Shown: piece by piece, positions 9,397 to 18,902 of the stretch
Position numbering within the stretch: the first letter of the stretch is position 1
Layout: each line of letters starts with the position of its first letter
Assembly (NCBI GenBank): GCA_013821455.1
Contig: JACDGS010000003.1
Location: 1 to 64,000 of the forward strand
Direction of reading: 5' to 3'
From: Chthoniobacterales bacterium
GTDB taxonomy: Bacteria; Verrucomicrobiota; Verrucomicrobiia; Chthoniobacterales; UBA10450
DNA: 64,000 nt
The notes under the pieces: generated by a model
Told to the model about the DNA's origin: nothing
The model's input: the letters and a program-made list of their open reading frames with translations, nothing else
Database searches by the model: none
Translations under genes and position numbers: made by a program

Positions 9397-11427
9397 ATGA
9401 GCACTAACGCAGTCGCACTACAGCCGGAAATCGGCGTCCACGGCCAGCACGATCACAGTCATCACAACCACGACCATCATGGTCACGACCACGACCACGA
9501 TCACGATGGCGAACATTTGCGAAAGCTCGGCGAATGCTGCGGCGGCGCGCACGATCATTCCGAGCACGGATTGAAATGGCGCCTAACGTTGGTCTTCATC
9601 GGCGGCGTCTGTCTCCTGCTCAGTGTCATTCTGCGCTGGCTGCGACCGACGCAGGCTGATGTCGCTTCCGCGTGGGCGATGGCGGGCGCGATCATCACGG
9701 CGCTTCCGATTTTTCGCGACGCGCTCCTCGGGTTCCAATCAAAGGCCCTCGCCAACACTGAGTTCTACATGAACCAGTTCATCACGCTGGCGGTGATCGC
9801 CTGTTTCGTGACTCAGCAATATGTCACCGGCGGCCTCGTCGCGATCATTCTCCTACTCGGCCACATTCTCGAAGATCGGAGCATGCTGGGAACAAATGAG
9901 GCGATTAACAGTCTGCTCCATCTCTCGCGGGTCAGCGCACGCCGGGTGCGCGGCGAGGTGGAAGAAGAAGTGGATGCGGAGTCGTTAGGCGAAGGCGATC
10001 TCGTGCGCGTGCGGCCCGGCGACACGCTGCCGGCGGACGGCAAAGTGCTTAGCGGATTTTCCACGATCAACCAGGCCAGCATCACCGGCGAATCGATTCC
10101 GGTCGAAGTAGGTACGGGAACGAAAGTGTTCGCCGGCACCTCTAACCTCACCGGTCTTCTAGAAATCGAAGTCACTAGCACCGGCCAGCAAACCGTTCTC
10201 GGCCGCGTCAAAGACATCGTCGAAGAAGCGCAGCAGACTCGCGCGCCCATCGTTAGGCTGACGGAGGAATACGCGCGTTACTACATGCCGCTGATTCTGC
10301 TCATTGCCGGTTTCGTTTTGTTTTTCACCGGCAGCGTGCAGCGCGCCATCTCGGTCATCGTAGTCAGCATTCCGTGCACCTTCGTGCTCGCCGGTCCCTC
10401 GGCGATGGTGGCGGCGCTGGCCGCCGCTTCACGCATGGGCATCCTGGTGAAAAGCGTGCGCTTTTTCGAGGCGGCAAACGACATCGACACCGTCGTCTTC
10501 GACAAAACAGGCACCCTTACGACGGGCGAACTAAAGGTCGCATCCGTCGAAGTGCGTGACGGCCTGAACGAAAACGATCTCCTCGCCGTCGCCGCCGCGG
10601 TCGAGCAGCATTCCACACATCCGATCGCGCGCGCAGTCGTCAACGCCGCGCAAAATCGCCATCTGGAAATCACTGAGGCGAGCGAAGTCCAAGAAAAGCA
10701 CGGGCACGGTCTTCTCGCGCGCGTCGGCGGCCGCGACGTCGTCGTCGGACGCGCCATCTGGCTCCAAGAGCAGGCGATAACGCTGCCGAAAAATGGCGGC
10801 AGCCAAAACGACCTGAGTGCGCTCCATATCGGAGTGAACGGCAAACTCGCCGGGATCATTTACCTAAGTGACACCATCCGTCCCGAAGCTTCCGGGGTCA
10901 TCGCCAATCTGCGCGAAGAAGGCGTCGATCAGCTCAGTATGTTGACGGGCGATCGGCAAGCGGTCGCCGAGCGTCTCGCGCAGGAGATTGGCCTAACGGA
11001 TTTCCAGGCCGATTGCCTGCCCGAACAAAAGCAGGAGGCGGTCGTTAGGCTGAAAGCGGAAGGCCGCAAAGTGATGGTCGTCGGTGACGGGGTAAACGAC
11101 GCCCCTGCACTCGCCGCTGGTGATCTCAGCGTGGCGATGGGCGCGCTCGGCAGCGACGTGGCGATTCAAACCGCCGACATCGCGTTGATGGCGAGCGACC
11201 TCTCGCGCGTCCCACATTTCCTCGGCCTCGCCGACAAAACACTCCGCATCATCAATCAAAACATGCTCTGCGGATTCCTCTTTATCGGCGCGGCGATCGT
11301 CCTTTCTGGCGTGGGCCTTATTCCGCCGATTGCGGCTGCGTTCATCCACGAGCTCGGCGCGTTCTTCGTCATCTTCAACAGCGCGCGGCTTCTGCGCTTT
11401 GAGGGAAAAGCAATCGCTCACGCCTGA
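9397..11427 (+). CDS. heavy-metal P1B-type ATPase with histidine-rich N-terminus
   Basis: Membrane cation pump of 676 residues. Residues 15-57 are extremely rich in His/Asp and end with ECCGGAHDH, a likely metal sensor. Core motifs are intact: TGES actuator, DKTGT phosphorylation site at about residue 369, HSTHPIA (the HP motif), GDGVNDAP hinge. The metal-selecting motif in the sixth span is SIPC (about 324-327) instead of the usual CPC, and the last span has FIHELG (649-654), reminiscent of the SPC/HEGGT pattern of P1B-4 pumps. That would suggest Zn, Co or related ions. Direction is normally export; its place beside an importer operon is notable. Confidence 0.9.
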   Translation: MSTNAVALQPEIGVHGQHDHSHHNHDHHGHDHDHDHDGEHLRKLGECCGGAHDHSEHGLKWRLTLVFIGGVCLLLSVILRWLRPTQADVASAWAMAGAIITALPIFRDALLGFQSKALANTEFYMNQFITLAVIACFVTQQYVTGGLVAIILLLGHILEDRSMLGTNEAINSLLHLSRVSARRVRGEVEEEVDAESLGEGDLVRVRPGDTLPADGKVLSGFSTINQASITGESIPVEVGTGTKVFAGTSNLTGLLEIEVTSTGQQTVLGRVKDIVEEAQQTRAPIVRLTEEYARYYMPLILLIAGFVLFFTGSVQRAISVIVVSIPCTFVLAGPSAMVAALAAASRMGILVKSVRFFEAANDIDTVVFDKTGTLTTGELKVASVEVRDGLNENDLLAVAAAVEQHSTHPIARAVVNAAQNRHLEITEASEVQEKHGHGLLARVGGRDVVVGRAIWLQEQAITLPKNGGSQNDLSALHIGVNGKLAGIIYLSDTIRPEASGVIANLREEGVDQLSMLTGDRQAVAERLAQEIGLTDFQADCLPEQKQEAVVRLKAEGRKVMVVGDGVNDAPALAAGDLSVAMGALGSDVAIQTADIALMASDLSRVPHFLGLADKTLRIINQNMLCGFLFIGAAIVLSGVGLIPPIAAAFIHELGAFFVIFNSARLLRFEGKAIAHA

Positions 11428-11434
11428 CTTCTCC

Positions 11435-12313
11435 ATGAAGAAGAATCTCCTCGTTTCGATCTTCCTAATTGCTGCCTTCAGCACCGCGTCGGCAGCGGAC
11501 AAGCTGAGAATCACGTCCTTCTCTACCATCCTGACGGAAATCGCCGAGAAGGTCGGCGGCGATCACGTCATTGTTTCTGGACTCGTTAGGCCGGGCATCG
11601 ACCCGCATGAGTATGAGCCCACGCCATCCGACCTAAAACGGGTCGGCGATGCGCAACTCATCCTCACCGCAGGGAAGCATCTCGAGAATTATCTCAACAA
11701 ATTGCAGGAGGCGAGCGGCGGGAAAGCCGATCTCCTCAAAGTCGGCGACCACCTTCCCGACCTAACAATGAAGGCCGAAGACGGCGGCAGTACGGCCCTC
11801 GATCCGCACTGGTGGAACAGCGTGAGAAACGTCGAGCAAGCGACACGTGTCGTGCGCGATGAGCTGATTAAACTCGATCCGGCTGCCCAAGCCGACTTCG
11901 CCCAAAACGCTACCGTTTATCTAGCCGAACTCGACGATCTGAATCGTTGGGTAAGAAGCAAAGTCGCCGAACTTCCACGCGACCGGCGCAAGCTCGTGAC
12001 TTCGCACGACGCCTTCCAGTATTTCGCGCGGGATTACGGGTTCTCCATCTCCGCGATCGAAGGCGTCAGCACTGAGACCGAGCCGTCCAATCGGCGCGTC
12101 GCTGACTTGATCGACCGGATTAAGAAGGAGCAGGTCAAAGCGATCTTCACGGAGAGCACGCTCAATCCCAAGGTGACCAAAGAAATCACGCGCGAGACGG
12201 GCGCGAAGATCGGCGGCGAACTTTACGCCGATGGCTTGGGCGCAGGCGACGCGAGCACCTACGCAGGAATGGTGAAACACAACGTCGCGACCATCGTGGA
12301 CGCGCTGAAGTAG
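11435..12313 (+). CDS. znuA: metal ABC transporter substrate-binding protein (ZnuA/MntC family)
   Basis: Periplasmic cluster A-I binding protein of 292 residues with a signal peptide ending near ASA-ADK (about 20). The four expected metal ligands are visible: His58 in DPHEYEP, His125 in DPHWWN, His191 in TSHDAF, and an acidic residue near 266 in ADGLG. The His-rich loop common in zinc-specific ZnuA is absent, so zinc or manganese both fit. I start at ATG 11435; a longer frame overlaps the ATPase gene. It is eight bases downstream of the P-type ATPase and precedes the matching ATPase and permease, forming a full importer. Confidence 0.88.
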   Translation: MKKNLLVSIFLIAAFSTASAADKLRITSFSTILTEIAEKVGGDHVIVSGLVRPGIDPHEYEPTPSDLKRVGDAQLILTAGKHLENYLNKLQEASGGKADLLKVGDHLPDLTMKAEDGGSTALDPHWWNSVRNVEQATRVVRDELIKLDPAAQADFAQNATVYLAELDDLNRWVRSKVAELPRDRRKLVTSHDAFQYFARDYGFSISAIEGVSTETEPSNRRVADLIDRIKKEQVKAIFTESTLNPKVTKEITRETGAKIGGELYADGLGAGDASTYAGMVKHNVATIVDALK

Positions 12314-12334
12314 CCTCACGAAGAGCGAAAACAC

Positions 12335-12757
12335 ATGAGAGGCTCGCCACTTTTTCGCACCGCAGTGATTCTCCTGGCGCTGTTACTCCTCATTTTGCCG
12401 TTGCGCAGCCTAACGAGTGCGCGATCCAAAGCAGCGCTCGCTCCCCTTTTGCCTGTGGCGCCGGTAGCGGCGGTTCAACTCACTCTCACTTCGACTAGCG
12501 TTCCGTTTCGCTTCCAGGTTTCGCATCTCGGAAAGACAATCTGGGGAGGCGAAAGCAGCGCGAGCAGCCGCTCAAAAAGCCTAACGATTCCTTTTCCGGC
12601 CGAGGGCATCGACCTCGTGGTGCAGGCCTCGTGGCCGGAGAAAAAGGACACCGCTATCCGCGTCGATCTCACTCGCGGCGAGAATCCGCCGACGACCCGA
12701 ACCCTATGGGGCACCGAGCAAGTTAACGACGTGGTGACTTTCGCGCCATCGCCCTGA
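12335..12757 (+). CDS. small exported or membrane-anchored protein inside the metal importer operon
   Basis: Unrecognised protein of 140 residues. A strongly hydrophobic segment near residues 8-25 acts as a signal or anchor. The remainder is a beta-rich domain with VQLTLTSTSVPFRFQVSHLGKTIW and FPAEGIDLVVQASWP, resembling an immunoglobulin-like fold, but no family can be assigned. It sits between the binding protein and the ABC ATPase, five bases from the latter, so an accessory role in metal uptake is plausible. Two CCTAACGA words (12409, 12580) lie in it, both read as Leu-Thr. Confidence 0.65.
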   Translation: MRGSPLFRTAVILLALLLLILPLRSLTSARSKAALAPLLPVAPVAAVQLTLTSTSVPFRFQVSHLGKTIWGGESSASSRSKSLTIPFPAEGIDLVVQASWPEKKDTAIRVDLTRGENPPTTRTLWGTEQVNDVVTFAPSP

Positions 12758-12762
12758 CCGCC

Positions 12763-13506
12763 ATGCAACATCAGCTCGTCATCAAAGATCTGACCGTGGC
12801 CTACCGCATGGTGCGAGCGATCCATCACCTTAGTCTCACGCTTTCGTGCGGGCATCGTGTCGCGCTCCTCGGGCCTAACGGCGCCGGGAAAACATCGCTC
12901 TTCAAAGCGCTCGTCGGTCTCGTCCCGATCGCCACCGGTTCGGTAAACTTTGGCGGTCACGGAACAACGCCCGCCGCGGCTGAGATTGCTTATCTGCCCC
13001 AACGCAGTGCGGTCGATTGGGATTTTCCCCTAACGGTTCGCGGGCTGGTGGAGATGGGGCGGTATCTCCATTTGAGTTGGTGGCGGTCTTTCGCCGACGA
13101 GGATGATCGCGCAGTTGCATCCGCACTTTCCACGATTGGTCTCAACGACTTGGCGGATCGCCAAATCAGCGCGCTCTCGGGTGGGCAACAGCAGCGCGCA
13201 TTCATCGCGCGGTCGCTCGCGCAGAACGCACACGTCTTTCTCCTCGACGAGCCTTTCACCGGATTGGACCAGCCCGCGCAAGAGTTACTCGGTGAAACGA
13301 TGCAGCAGTTAGCCGAGGCAGGAAATCTCGTCATCGCCGCGCACCACGATCTAAAAACCGTCCCCGAGCTTTTTGATCAGGTGGTTTTCCTGAACGGCGA
13401 ATTGATTGCGTTCGGAGACACCGCAGAGGTGTTCACCGACGAAAATATTGCGCGTACTTTTAACAACCGGGTTGTAAGTCCCGCGGCCGTTTTGTTAGGC
13501 GCATGA
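12763..13506 (+). CDS. znuC: metal ABC transporter ATP-binding protein
   Basis: Cytoplasmic ATPase of a Zn/Mn importer, 247 residues. Walker A GPNGAGKT at 37-44, Q-loop in LPQRSAVDWDFP (the aspartate-tryptophan context is typical of metal importers), signature LSGGQQQR near 138-145, Walker B FLLDEPFTGLD near 158-168, and an H-loop histidine in AAHHDLKTV. The stop overlaps the permease start by four bases (ATGA). Together with the binding protein at 11435 and the permease at 13503 it makes a complete ABC importer. Specificity is not decidable from this subunit. Confidence 0.9.
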   Translation: MQHQLVIKDLTVAYRMVRAIHHLSLTLSCGHRVALLGPNGAGKTSLFKALVGLVPIATGSVNFGGHGTTPAAAEIAYLPQRSAVDWDFPLTVRGLVEMGRYLHLSWWRSFADEDDRAVASALSTIGLNDLADRQISALSGGQQQRAFIARSLAQNAHVFLLDEPFTGLDQPAQELLGETMQQLAEAGNLVIAAHHDLKTVPELFDQVVFLNGELIAFGDTAEVFTDENIARTFNNRVVSPAAVLLGA

Positions 13507-14375
13507 CCTGGCTGCTCGAACCTTTCCGGCATGAGTTCATGCAGCGCGCCCTTTTCGGCTGCGCACTCATTGGTTTCACCAATGGGGCTTTGAGCTGCTT
13601 TATTGTCCTTCGCCGCCTCGCGCTCATGGCGGACGCGATGGCGCACTCACTTCTCCCAGGAGTAGCTGTCGCCGTACTCCTATTCGGTCTTGCACCTTCG
13701 GGTCTCTTCTTCGGCGCGCTCGTCGCCGCTCTTCTCGTCGCGCTCGGCGTGCAGATTATCTCCGGTAGCTCACGGATCAAAGAAGACACATCCCTAGGCC
13801 TACTCTTTGCCTGCTCTTTCTCGTTAGGCCTTGTTCTTCTCAGTTTTTCTCCGGCGCAGGTAAATGTCACTCATTACCTCTTTGGTAACATCCTGGGACT
13901 CGCTGAATCCGATCTCTGGATCATTTACCTCATTAGTCTCATCGTTCTTCCACTCTTAGTCCTATTCCAGCGTCCCTTGGTTCTAATTATGTTTCAGCCC
14001 TCCATCGCTGCGACACAAGGTATCTGGGTGAAATCCATGACCTATCTCCTCATGGGTCTCCTAGTCCTATCCATGATTGCTTCTCTGCAAGCAGTAGGAG
14101 TTATCCTGGCTCTAGGGATGTTGATCGCACCGGCCGCGACGATCTATCTCTGCTCGGATTCTTTTCCTGCCATGTTTTGGGGCGGCGGACTGATAGGAAT
14201 GTTCGGCTCCTGTGCTGGACTATACTTTTCCTACTGGCTCAACCTCCCATCCGGCGCCTGCATCGTACTTACTCTCGGTCTGATTTTCTTTCTCGCTTAT
14301 CTCCTAAGTCCAAAATACGGCGTCCTTCCCGGGCTTATAAGGCGGCGCCAACACTTCCATGAAGTCTCCGGATGA
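13503..14375 (+). CDS. znuB: metal ABC transporter permease (ZnuB/MntB family)
   Basis: Integral membrane permease of 290 residues with about eight hydrophobic spans. Family landmarks include FTNGALSCFIVLRRLALMADAM near the N-terminus and the conserved HSLLPGVAVA segment that contacts the ATPase. Translation is coupled to the ATPase gene through ATGA. From about 13.9 kb on the codon use becomes more A/T-rich and the CCTAACGA word thins out, which could mark a composition boundary. The next gene starts inside its 3' end. Confidence 0.88.
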   Translation: MTWLLEPFRHEFMQRALFGCALIGFTNGALSCFIVLRRLALMADAMAHSLLPGVAVAVLLFGLAPSGLFFGALVAALLVALGVQIISGSSRIKEDTSLGLLFACSFSLGLVLLSFSPAQVNVTHYLFGNILGLAESDLWIIYLISLIVLPLLVLFQRPLVLIMFQPSIAATQGIWVKSMTYLLMGLLVLSMIASLQAVGVILALGMLIAPAATIYLCSDSFPAMFWGGGLIGMFGSCAGLYFSYWLNLPSGACIVLTLGLIFFLAYLLSPKYGVLPGLIRRRQHFHEVSG

Positions 14376-14760
14376 AATTTCCAATCATCCGATGGCTCGC
14401 TTATATCGAGACATAGTGGAAAGACTTCGCGCCGCCGGCAGTGCCCAAGGTGCACTGCACATGTGGGTTCAGTTCAAAACGAAGAAGCGTCTTTGGGAAA
14501 CTATCATCACCTATGGGTTGGACCGTCCGGAACGGCAGCGCAAACTGACTAAAGTTGCATTCCCAGACAATAACTGGGCGGAAGTGGATGCGGCGCTGAG
14601 AGCTGGCAACAAGTTGAAAACTCTTTACGACCTATCTTGCGGACGGAGCGCCATTGCCAGGGACGCTACAGGCGAATATAAGACAGGTTCCTGGGGGCTT
14701 AAAGTCGAGCATGTTTCAACGAAGAAGGATACGACTCGACTTAGCCTGGCTAAGCAGTAA
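14359..14760 (+). CDS. hypothetical protein
   Basis: Protein of 133 residues, not recognised. It is soluble and basic, with no signal peptide or membrane segment. It overlaps the end of the metal permease by 17 bases, so it may be translated from the same message; an internal ATG at 14392 is an alternative start. Its composition looks like a real protein (aromatic and charged residues evenly spread), but nothing indicates a function. Confidence 0.5.
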   Translation: MKSPDEISNHPMARLYRDIVERLRAAGSAQGALHMWVQFKTKKRLWETIITYGLDRPERQRKLTKVAFPDNNWAEVDAALRAGNKLKTLYDLSCGRSAIARDATGEYKTGSWGLKVEHVSTKKDTTRLSLAKQ

Positions 14761-14841
14761 GACCATCATGTTAGCTTTTGATCAAACAAAGCCAGGCGTT
14801 CGCAGCCTTTCTCGGTCCCATACTACCACTCACATTTGCTT

Positions 14842-17052
14842 ATGAGCTCATCGTTCCATCTTAACTCCTTCTGTCAGCTCCGCGCTATATCTGTCACCGC
14901 TGCATTTATGCTCTTGTTATCTATCGTCCACGCCGCGGAGACATCTCCGAGTGACTCGCAGCCCACGGCACTCACCGGCAATCCGTTGTTACAAGAGAGC
15001 TCACTCGTGCTGCACTATCCACTCTTCGACAAGATCAAGGACTCTGACTACGAACCCGCTTTTGCAAAGGGAATGACCGATCAGCTAAAGGAAGCGGAAA
15101 CGATCTCCAGTAATCCGAGACCACCAACCTTTGAGAATACAGTTATCGCGCTGGAGCGATCGGGTGCTTTGCTAGGTCGAGTTAATCAGATCTTTTTTAA
15201 TCTCGCGAGCGCTAATACCAACCCTGCACTACAAAAGGTCGAGAACGACATGGCGCCTAAGCTGGCCGCTCATGCGGATGCCATTCATCTTAACGCTCCT
15301 TTGTTTCATCGGATCGAAACTCTTTATGAGAACCGAGAGAAACTAGGGCTGGATCCGCAGTCGAAATGGCTCATCGAGCGTTATTATAAGGACTTCGTCC
15401 GCGCTGGGGCGAAACTTTCCGACGCGGATAAGGCCAAACTAAAGGCCGTAAATACGGAGAGCGCGGCTCTGGAAACGAAGTTTGCTCAAAACGTTCTTAA
15501 GGAAAAGAATGCTGACTCAGTCGTAGTCGAAGGTCGCTCAGAGTTAGAGGGACTTTCGCCTAACGAGATCGACGCCGCCAGCGTTGCCGCCAAGGAGGAT
15601 AAGAAAGAAGGAAAGTTTGTTCTTCCTTTGCAGAATACCACTGGCCAACCCGAACTCGCAGAGCTTAAAAACAGAGCCTTACGCGAACGAATCATGAAGA
15701 TGTCACTCGCGCGTGGTAGTCATGGTGGAGAATGGGATAACCGCAGCGTTGTGCTGAGGCTGGTAAAGCTACGAGCGGACCACGCCAACCTACTCGGGTT
15801 CGCGAACTACGCGGCCTTTAAATTGGATGATGAAACCGCGCACGATGTCGGCACAATTAATAAGTGGCTGGCCGACCTTACTCCCGCAGGAGTCGCTAAT
15901 GCGCGCAGAGAAGCGTCCGACATGCAGAAGCTCATTGATCAGGAACAGGGCGGCTTTCAACTGGCGTCCTGGGATTGGGATTCCTATGCCGAGAAAGTTC
16001 GTAAGGCTCGTTACTCCTTTGATGAGTCGCAGATCAAACCTTACTTCGAGCTAAACCACGTCCTGTTCGATGGCGTCTTCTACGCCGCGCACGAGTTATA
16101 CGGCATAACAGTGAAAGAACGCCACGACCTTCCGGTCTATCAGGCCGATGTGCGCGTCTTCGATGTCTTCGACGCGGATGGCAAACAGCTCGCTATCTTT
16201 ATCGGCGATTACTACGCCCGTCCTTCAAAGCGCGGTGGCGCCTGGATGAGCGAGTATGTCAGCCAAAGCGACTTGTTAAATATGAAACCGGTGGTCGCTA
16301 ACCATCTGAATATTCCCAAGCCTGAAGCTGGCCAGCCGACGCTGCTTACGTTCGACGAGGTTACGACGGCTTTTCACGAGTTCGGCCATGGACTGCACGG
16401 TATGTTCTCTAACGTGAAGTATCCGCGCTTTAGCGGCACGAATGTCCTGCAAGATTTCGTCGAATATCCATCGCAAGCTAACGAGATGTGGGCGAGCTGG
16501 CCCGAAGTCTTGAAGCATTACGCCAAGCATTACAAGACCGGAGAAGCGATGCCTCAGGAGTTGTTCGACAAGGTGCTGGAAGCGCAAAAATTCAACCAAG
16601 GCTTCAACATGACCGAATACATGGCCGCAACTCTCCTGGATCAGGCATGGCACCAGCTAAGTCCCACAGAAATACCTAACGATGTCTTGAAATTTGAAGC
16701 TGATGCCCTGCATAAGGCCGGGGTTGATTTCGCGCCGGTGCCTCCGCGCTATCGGACAACTTATTTCTCGCACGCCTTCGGTGAATACTCCGCCGGTTAC
16801 TATAGTTACGTCTGGAGCGAAGAACTCGCGGCCGATACGGTAGAATGGTTCAAAGCCAACGGCGGAATGAACCGAAAGAACGGCCAGCGTTTTCGGGACA
16901 CGCTGCTCTCGCGCGGCGGGAGCGAAGACGCGATGAAAATCTTCCGCGATTTTAGCGGACATGGCCCCGAGCTGGAGCCATTGCTTAAGCGCCGCGGCCT
17001 CAATGAAATTTCAGCTCCCTCTACGGGCGAGGCCGAGCCGCCCTCCGGCTAG
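14842..17052 (+). CDS. M3 family metallopeptidase (Dcp/oligopeptidase A type)
   Basis: Zinc peptidase of 736 residues, the size of peptidyl-dipeptidase Dcp. An N-terminal signal peptide (hydrophobic near 17-30, ending AAE) predicts a periplasmic location, as for Dcp-like enzymes. The thermolysin-like motif HEFGHGLH lies near residues 512-519, and the third ligand glutamate follows in the segment around FVEYPSQANEMW. Dcp enzymes remove C-terminal dipeptides from oligopeptides. I use ATG 14842; a TTG at 14836 would add two residues. It stands alone, with 75 bases upstream and a 260-base gap downstream. Confidence 0.92.
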   Translation: MSSSFHLNSFCQLRAISVTAAFMLLLSIVHAAETSPSDSQPTALTGNPLLQESSLVLHYPLFDKIKDSDYEPAFAKGMTDQLKEAETISSNPRPPTFENTVIALERSGALLGRVNQIFFNLASANTNPALQKVENDMAPKLAAHADAIHLNAPLFHRIETLYENREKLGLDPQSKWLIERYYKDFVRAGAKLSDADKAKLKAVNTESAALETKFAQNVLKEKNADSVVVEGRSELEGLSPNEIDAASVAAKEDKKEGKFVLPLQNTTGQPELAELKNRALRERIMKMSLARGSHGGEWDNRSVVLRLVKLRADHANLLGFANYAAFKLDDETAHDVGTINKWLADLTPAGVANARREASDMQKLIDQEQGGFQLASWDWDSYAEKVRKARYSFDESQIKPYFELNHVLFDGVFYAAHELYGITVKERHDLPVYQADVRVFDVFDADGKQLAIFIGDYYARPSKRGGAWMSEYVSQSDLLNMKPVVANHLNIPKPEAGQPTLLTFDEVTTAFHEFGHGLHGMFSNVKYPRFSGTNVLQDFVEYPSQANEMWASWPEVLKHYAKHYKTGEAMPQELFDKVLEAQKFNQGFNMTEYMAATLLDQAWHQLSPTEIPNDVLKFEADALHKAGVDFAPVPPRYRTTYFSHAFGEYSAGYYSYVWSEELAADTVEWFKANGGMNRKNGQRFRDTLLSRGGSEDAMKIFRDFSGHGPELEPLLKRRGLNEISAPSTGEAEPPSG

Positions 17053-17312
17053 TATCCGGGATCTCTCCTCCCGGCCCATCGGAAGCAAACTCTATCAAAA
17101 AGCGGATCACAGCTACTTCGGCGAGGTGATGCCTTACGATCCCGCCTAGGATTTCCCTAACGGCGTCGACTTGGTGCCGCTTTCAAAATTAGGACAGGTC
17201 AGGCCGAGTATATCTGGAGCGCAGGCTATGTCGTAGAGAACAGCTACACCCGTGATCTGGCAAAATAGAACCTTCTTGACGGCGCGCCTGTTTTTTTCCA
17301 CGCTGGTCCTAA
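17053..17312 (+). other. intergenic region without recognised gene
   Basis: Gap of 260 bases between the M3 peptidase and the FG-GAP protein. I see no convincing reading frame, RNA or strong hairpin. A CCTAACGG variant of the dispersed word occurs near 17155. The promoter of the downstream gene probably lies here. Confidence 0.4.
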
Positions 17313-18902
17313 ATGAACGATCAAATTTGCATAGCTTCAGTACGAGAAATAAGTCCAGCCCGAAAGGTATTCCGATTTGCGTGGGGGTTGTTGTTCCTTT
17401 TCGCTGCGACAATGGCGTTTTCCTCTGGGCAGAAGTCTGCTTCGACTCAAACCAGCACTCCCGTTTTTAAAAACGTTACTGTAGCTGCCGGCTTGGCGGC
17501 GATCGGAACCCCGTTCGGAAATCCGTCATGGGGAGACTTCGACGGTGATGGCTATTTAGACCTATGGGTCGATAACCATTATAACAGCGCGCCTTATTTC
17601 TACAGGAACAATGGCAATGGAACTTTTACCGATATTTTTGCCTCCACCGGCCTGGAAGGAAAGGGCGACAAGCATGGCAACGGTTTCTGCGATTTCAATA
17701 ACGATGGATTCTTAGACCTTCACATTACCACCGGCGCGAGGCATGGAACCACTTTGGGCACGAAATCTGACCGCACTCTGATGAATTCGGGAAGCTTTTT
17801 CTTCACAGATATAACTGCCAGCGCCGGCACCGATGACACCTGGGGTCAGGGTCGTAGTGTCGCGTGGGCGGATTACAATCATGACGGTTATCCCGACTTA
17901 CTCCTTGGCAATCTTAAGACAGATTTGGTTCTCTATCGGAACAACGGGGATGGCACTTTCACCAACGTTGCCACGACCGCCGGGTTAGGGGGTTTGAGGT
18001 ATAACGAAGCAGACTTTGCGGACTACAACAACGATGGTTACCCAGATATCTATCTCAGCGATGTCGAATCCTCTAGGGCAAATACCGAACGCCTATTTAA
18101 AAACAATGGTGACGGAACTTTCACTGATGTGACTAAAGCGGCTGGCATTCAACCGCTGACTCAAGGGCGCAGTGTCGTGTGGGGCGATTACAATAACGAC
18201 GGCTATCTGGACATCTTCATCAGCCGCGGAGCGGACGTTGAGACTAAACAAACGCTCTACAAAAATAACGGTGACGGCACATTTACAGACGTGACCGCCG
18301 CGGCTGGCTTAGGCGCGCTCAGCAATAACCGCGCGGCAGGCTGGGGAGACTTTGATAACGATGGCTATCTCGATCTCTATGTGGTGGACTCTGGGACAGA
18401 CCCAAATGGGAAAGGTCCCAACTATCTTTTTCACAACAATCAGGACGGCACTTTCACGGATGTGGCAGCAGCGGTTGGTGTTCAGGCCGTGGCCGTATCC
18501 CGCGGTCGAGGAGCTTCCTGGGGCGACTACGACAACGACGGATTCCTAGATCTCTTCACGAATAATGGCGAAGACAACACAGACTTTGTTCGCGGGCCGC
18601 TCTTCCTTTACCATAACGAACGCAACTCAAATCATTGGCTAAAGATCAAGCTGATTGGAACAACCAGTAATCGGGACGGGCTTGGTGCAAGGGTGACAAT
18701 ATCCACCGGAAGCCAGGTTCAATACCGCGAAAATAACGGCTCCATGGGGCACTACCTTTCACAACAGTCCACCCCGCTACACTTTGGTCTTGGCCAAGCA
18801 ACCGTGGTAAATTCCGTGGTAATCACCTGGCCTAGTGGCATCGTCCAGACATTGCTAAACGTTCCGGTAGACCAGCAACTGGTGGTCACCGAAGGTAATT
18901 AA
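17313..18902 (+). CDS. secreted FG-GAP/VCBS repeat protein with ASPIC/UnbV domain (CRTAC1-like)
   Basis: Surface or secreted beta-propeller of 529 residues. A signal segment lies near residues 22-40. At least seven repeats follow, each with a calcium-binding loop of the type DFDGDGYLDL or DYNNDGYPDI and an NNGDGTFTDVT edge, spanning about 60-430. The C-terminus (about 445-527) is an ASPIC/UnbV domain with GARVTISTG and HFGLGQATVVNSVVITWPSG. Such proteins are abundant in Verrucomicrobiota and Planctomycetota and are thought to bind ligands or surfaces. No copy of the CCTAACGA word is present. The gene is isolated. Confidence 0.9.
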   Translation: MNDQICIASVREISPARKVFRFAWGLLFLFAATMAFSSGQKSASTQTSTPVFKNVTVAAGLAAIGTPFGNPSWGDFDGDGYLDLWVDNHYNSAPYFYRNNGNGTFTDIFASTGLEGKGDKHGNGFCDFNNDGFLDLHITTGARHGTTLGTKSDRTLMNSGSFFFTDITASAGTDDTWGQGRSVAWADYNHDGYPDLLLGNLKTDLVLYRNNGDGTFTNVATTAGLGGLRYNEADFADYNNDGYPDIYLSDVESSRANTERLFKNNGDGTFTDVTKAAGIQPLTQGRSVVWGDYNNDGYLDIFISRGADVETKQTLYKNNGDGTFTDVTAAAGLGALSNNRAAGWGDFDNDGYLDLYVVDSGTDPNGKGPNYLFHNNQDGTFTDVAAAVGVQAVAVSRGRGASWGDYDNDGFLDLFTNNGEDNTDFVRGPLFLYHNERNSNHWLKIKLIGTTSNRDGLGARVTISTGSQVQYRENNGSMGHYLSQQSTPLHFGLGQATVVNSVVITWPSGIVQTLLNVPVDQQLVVTEGN

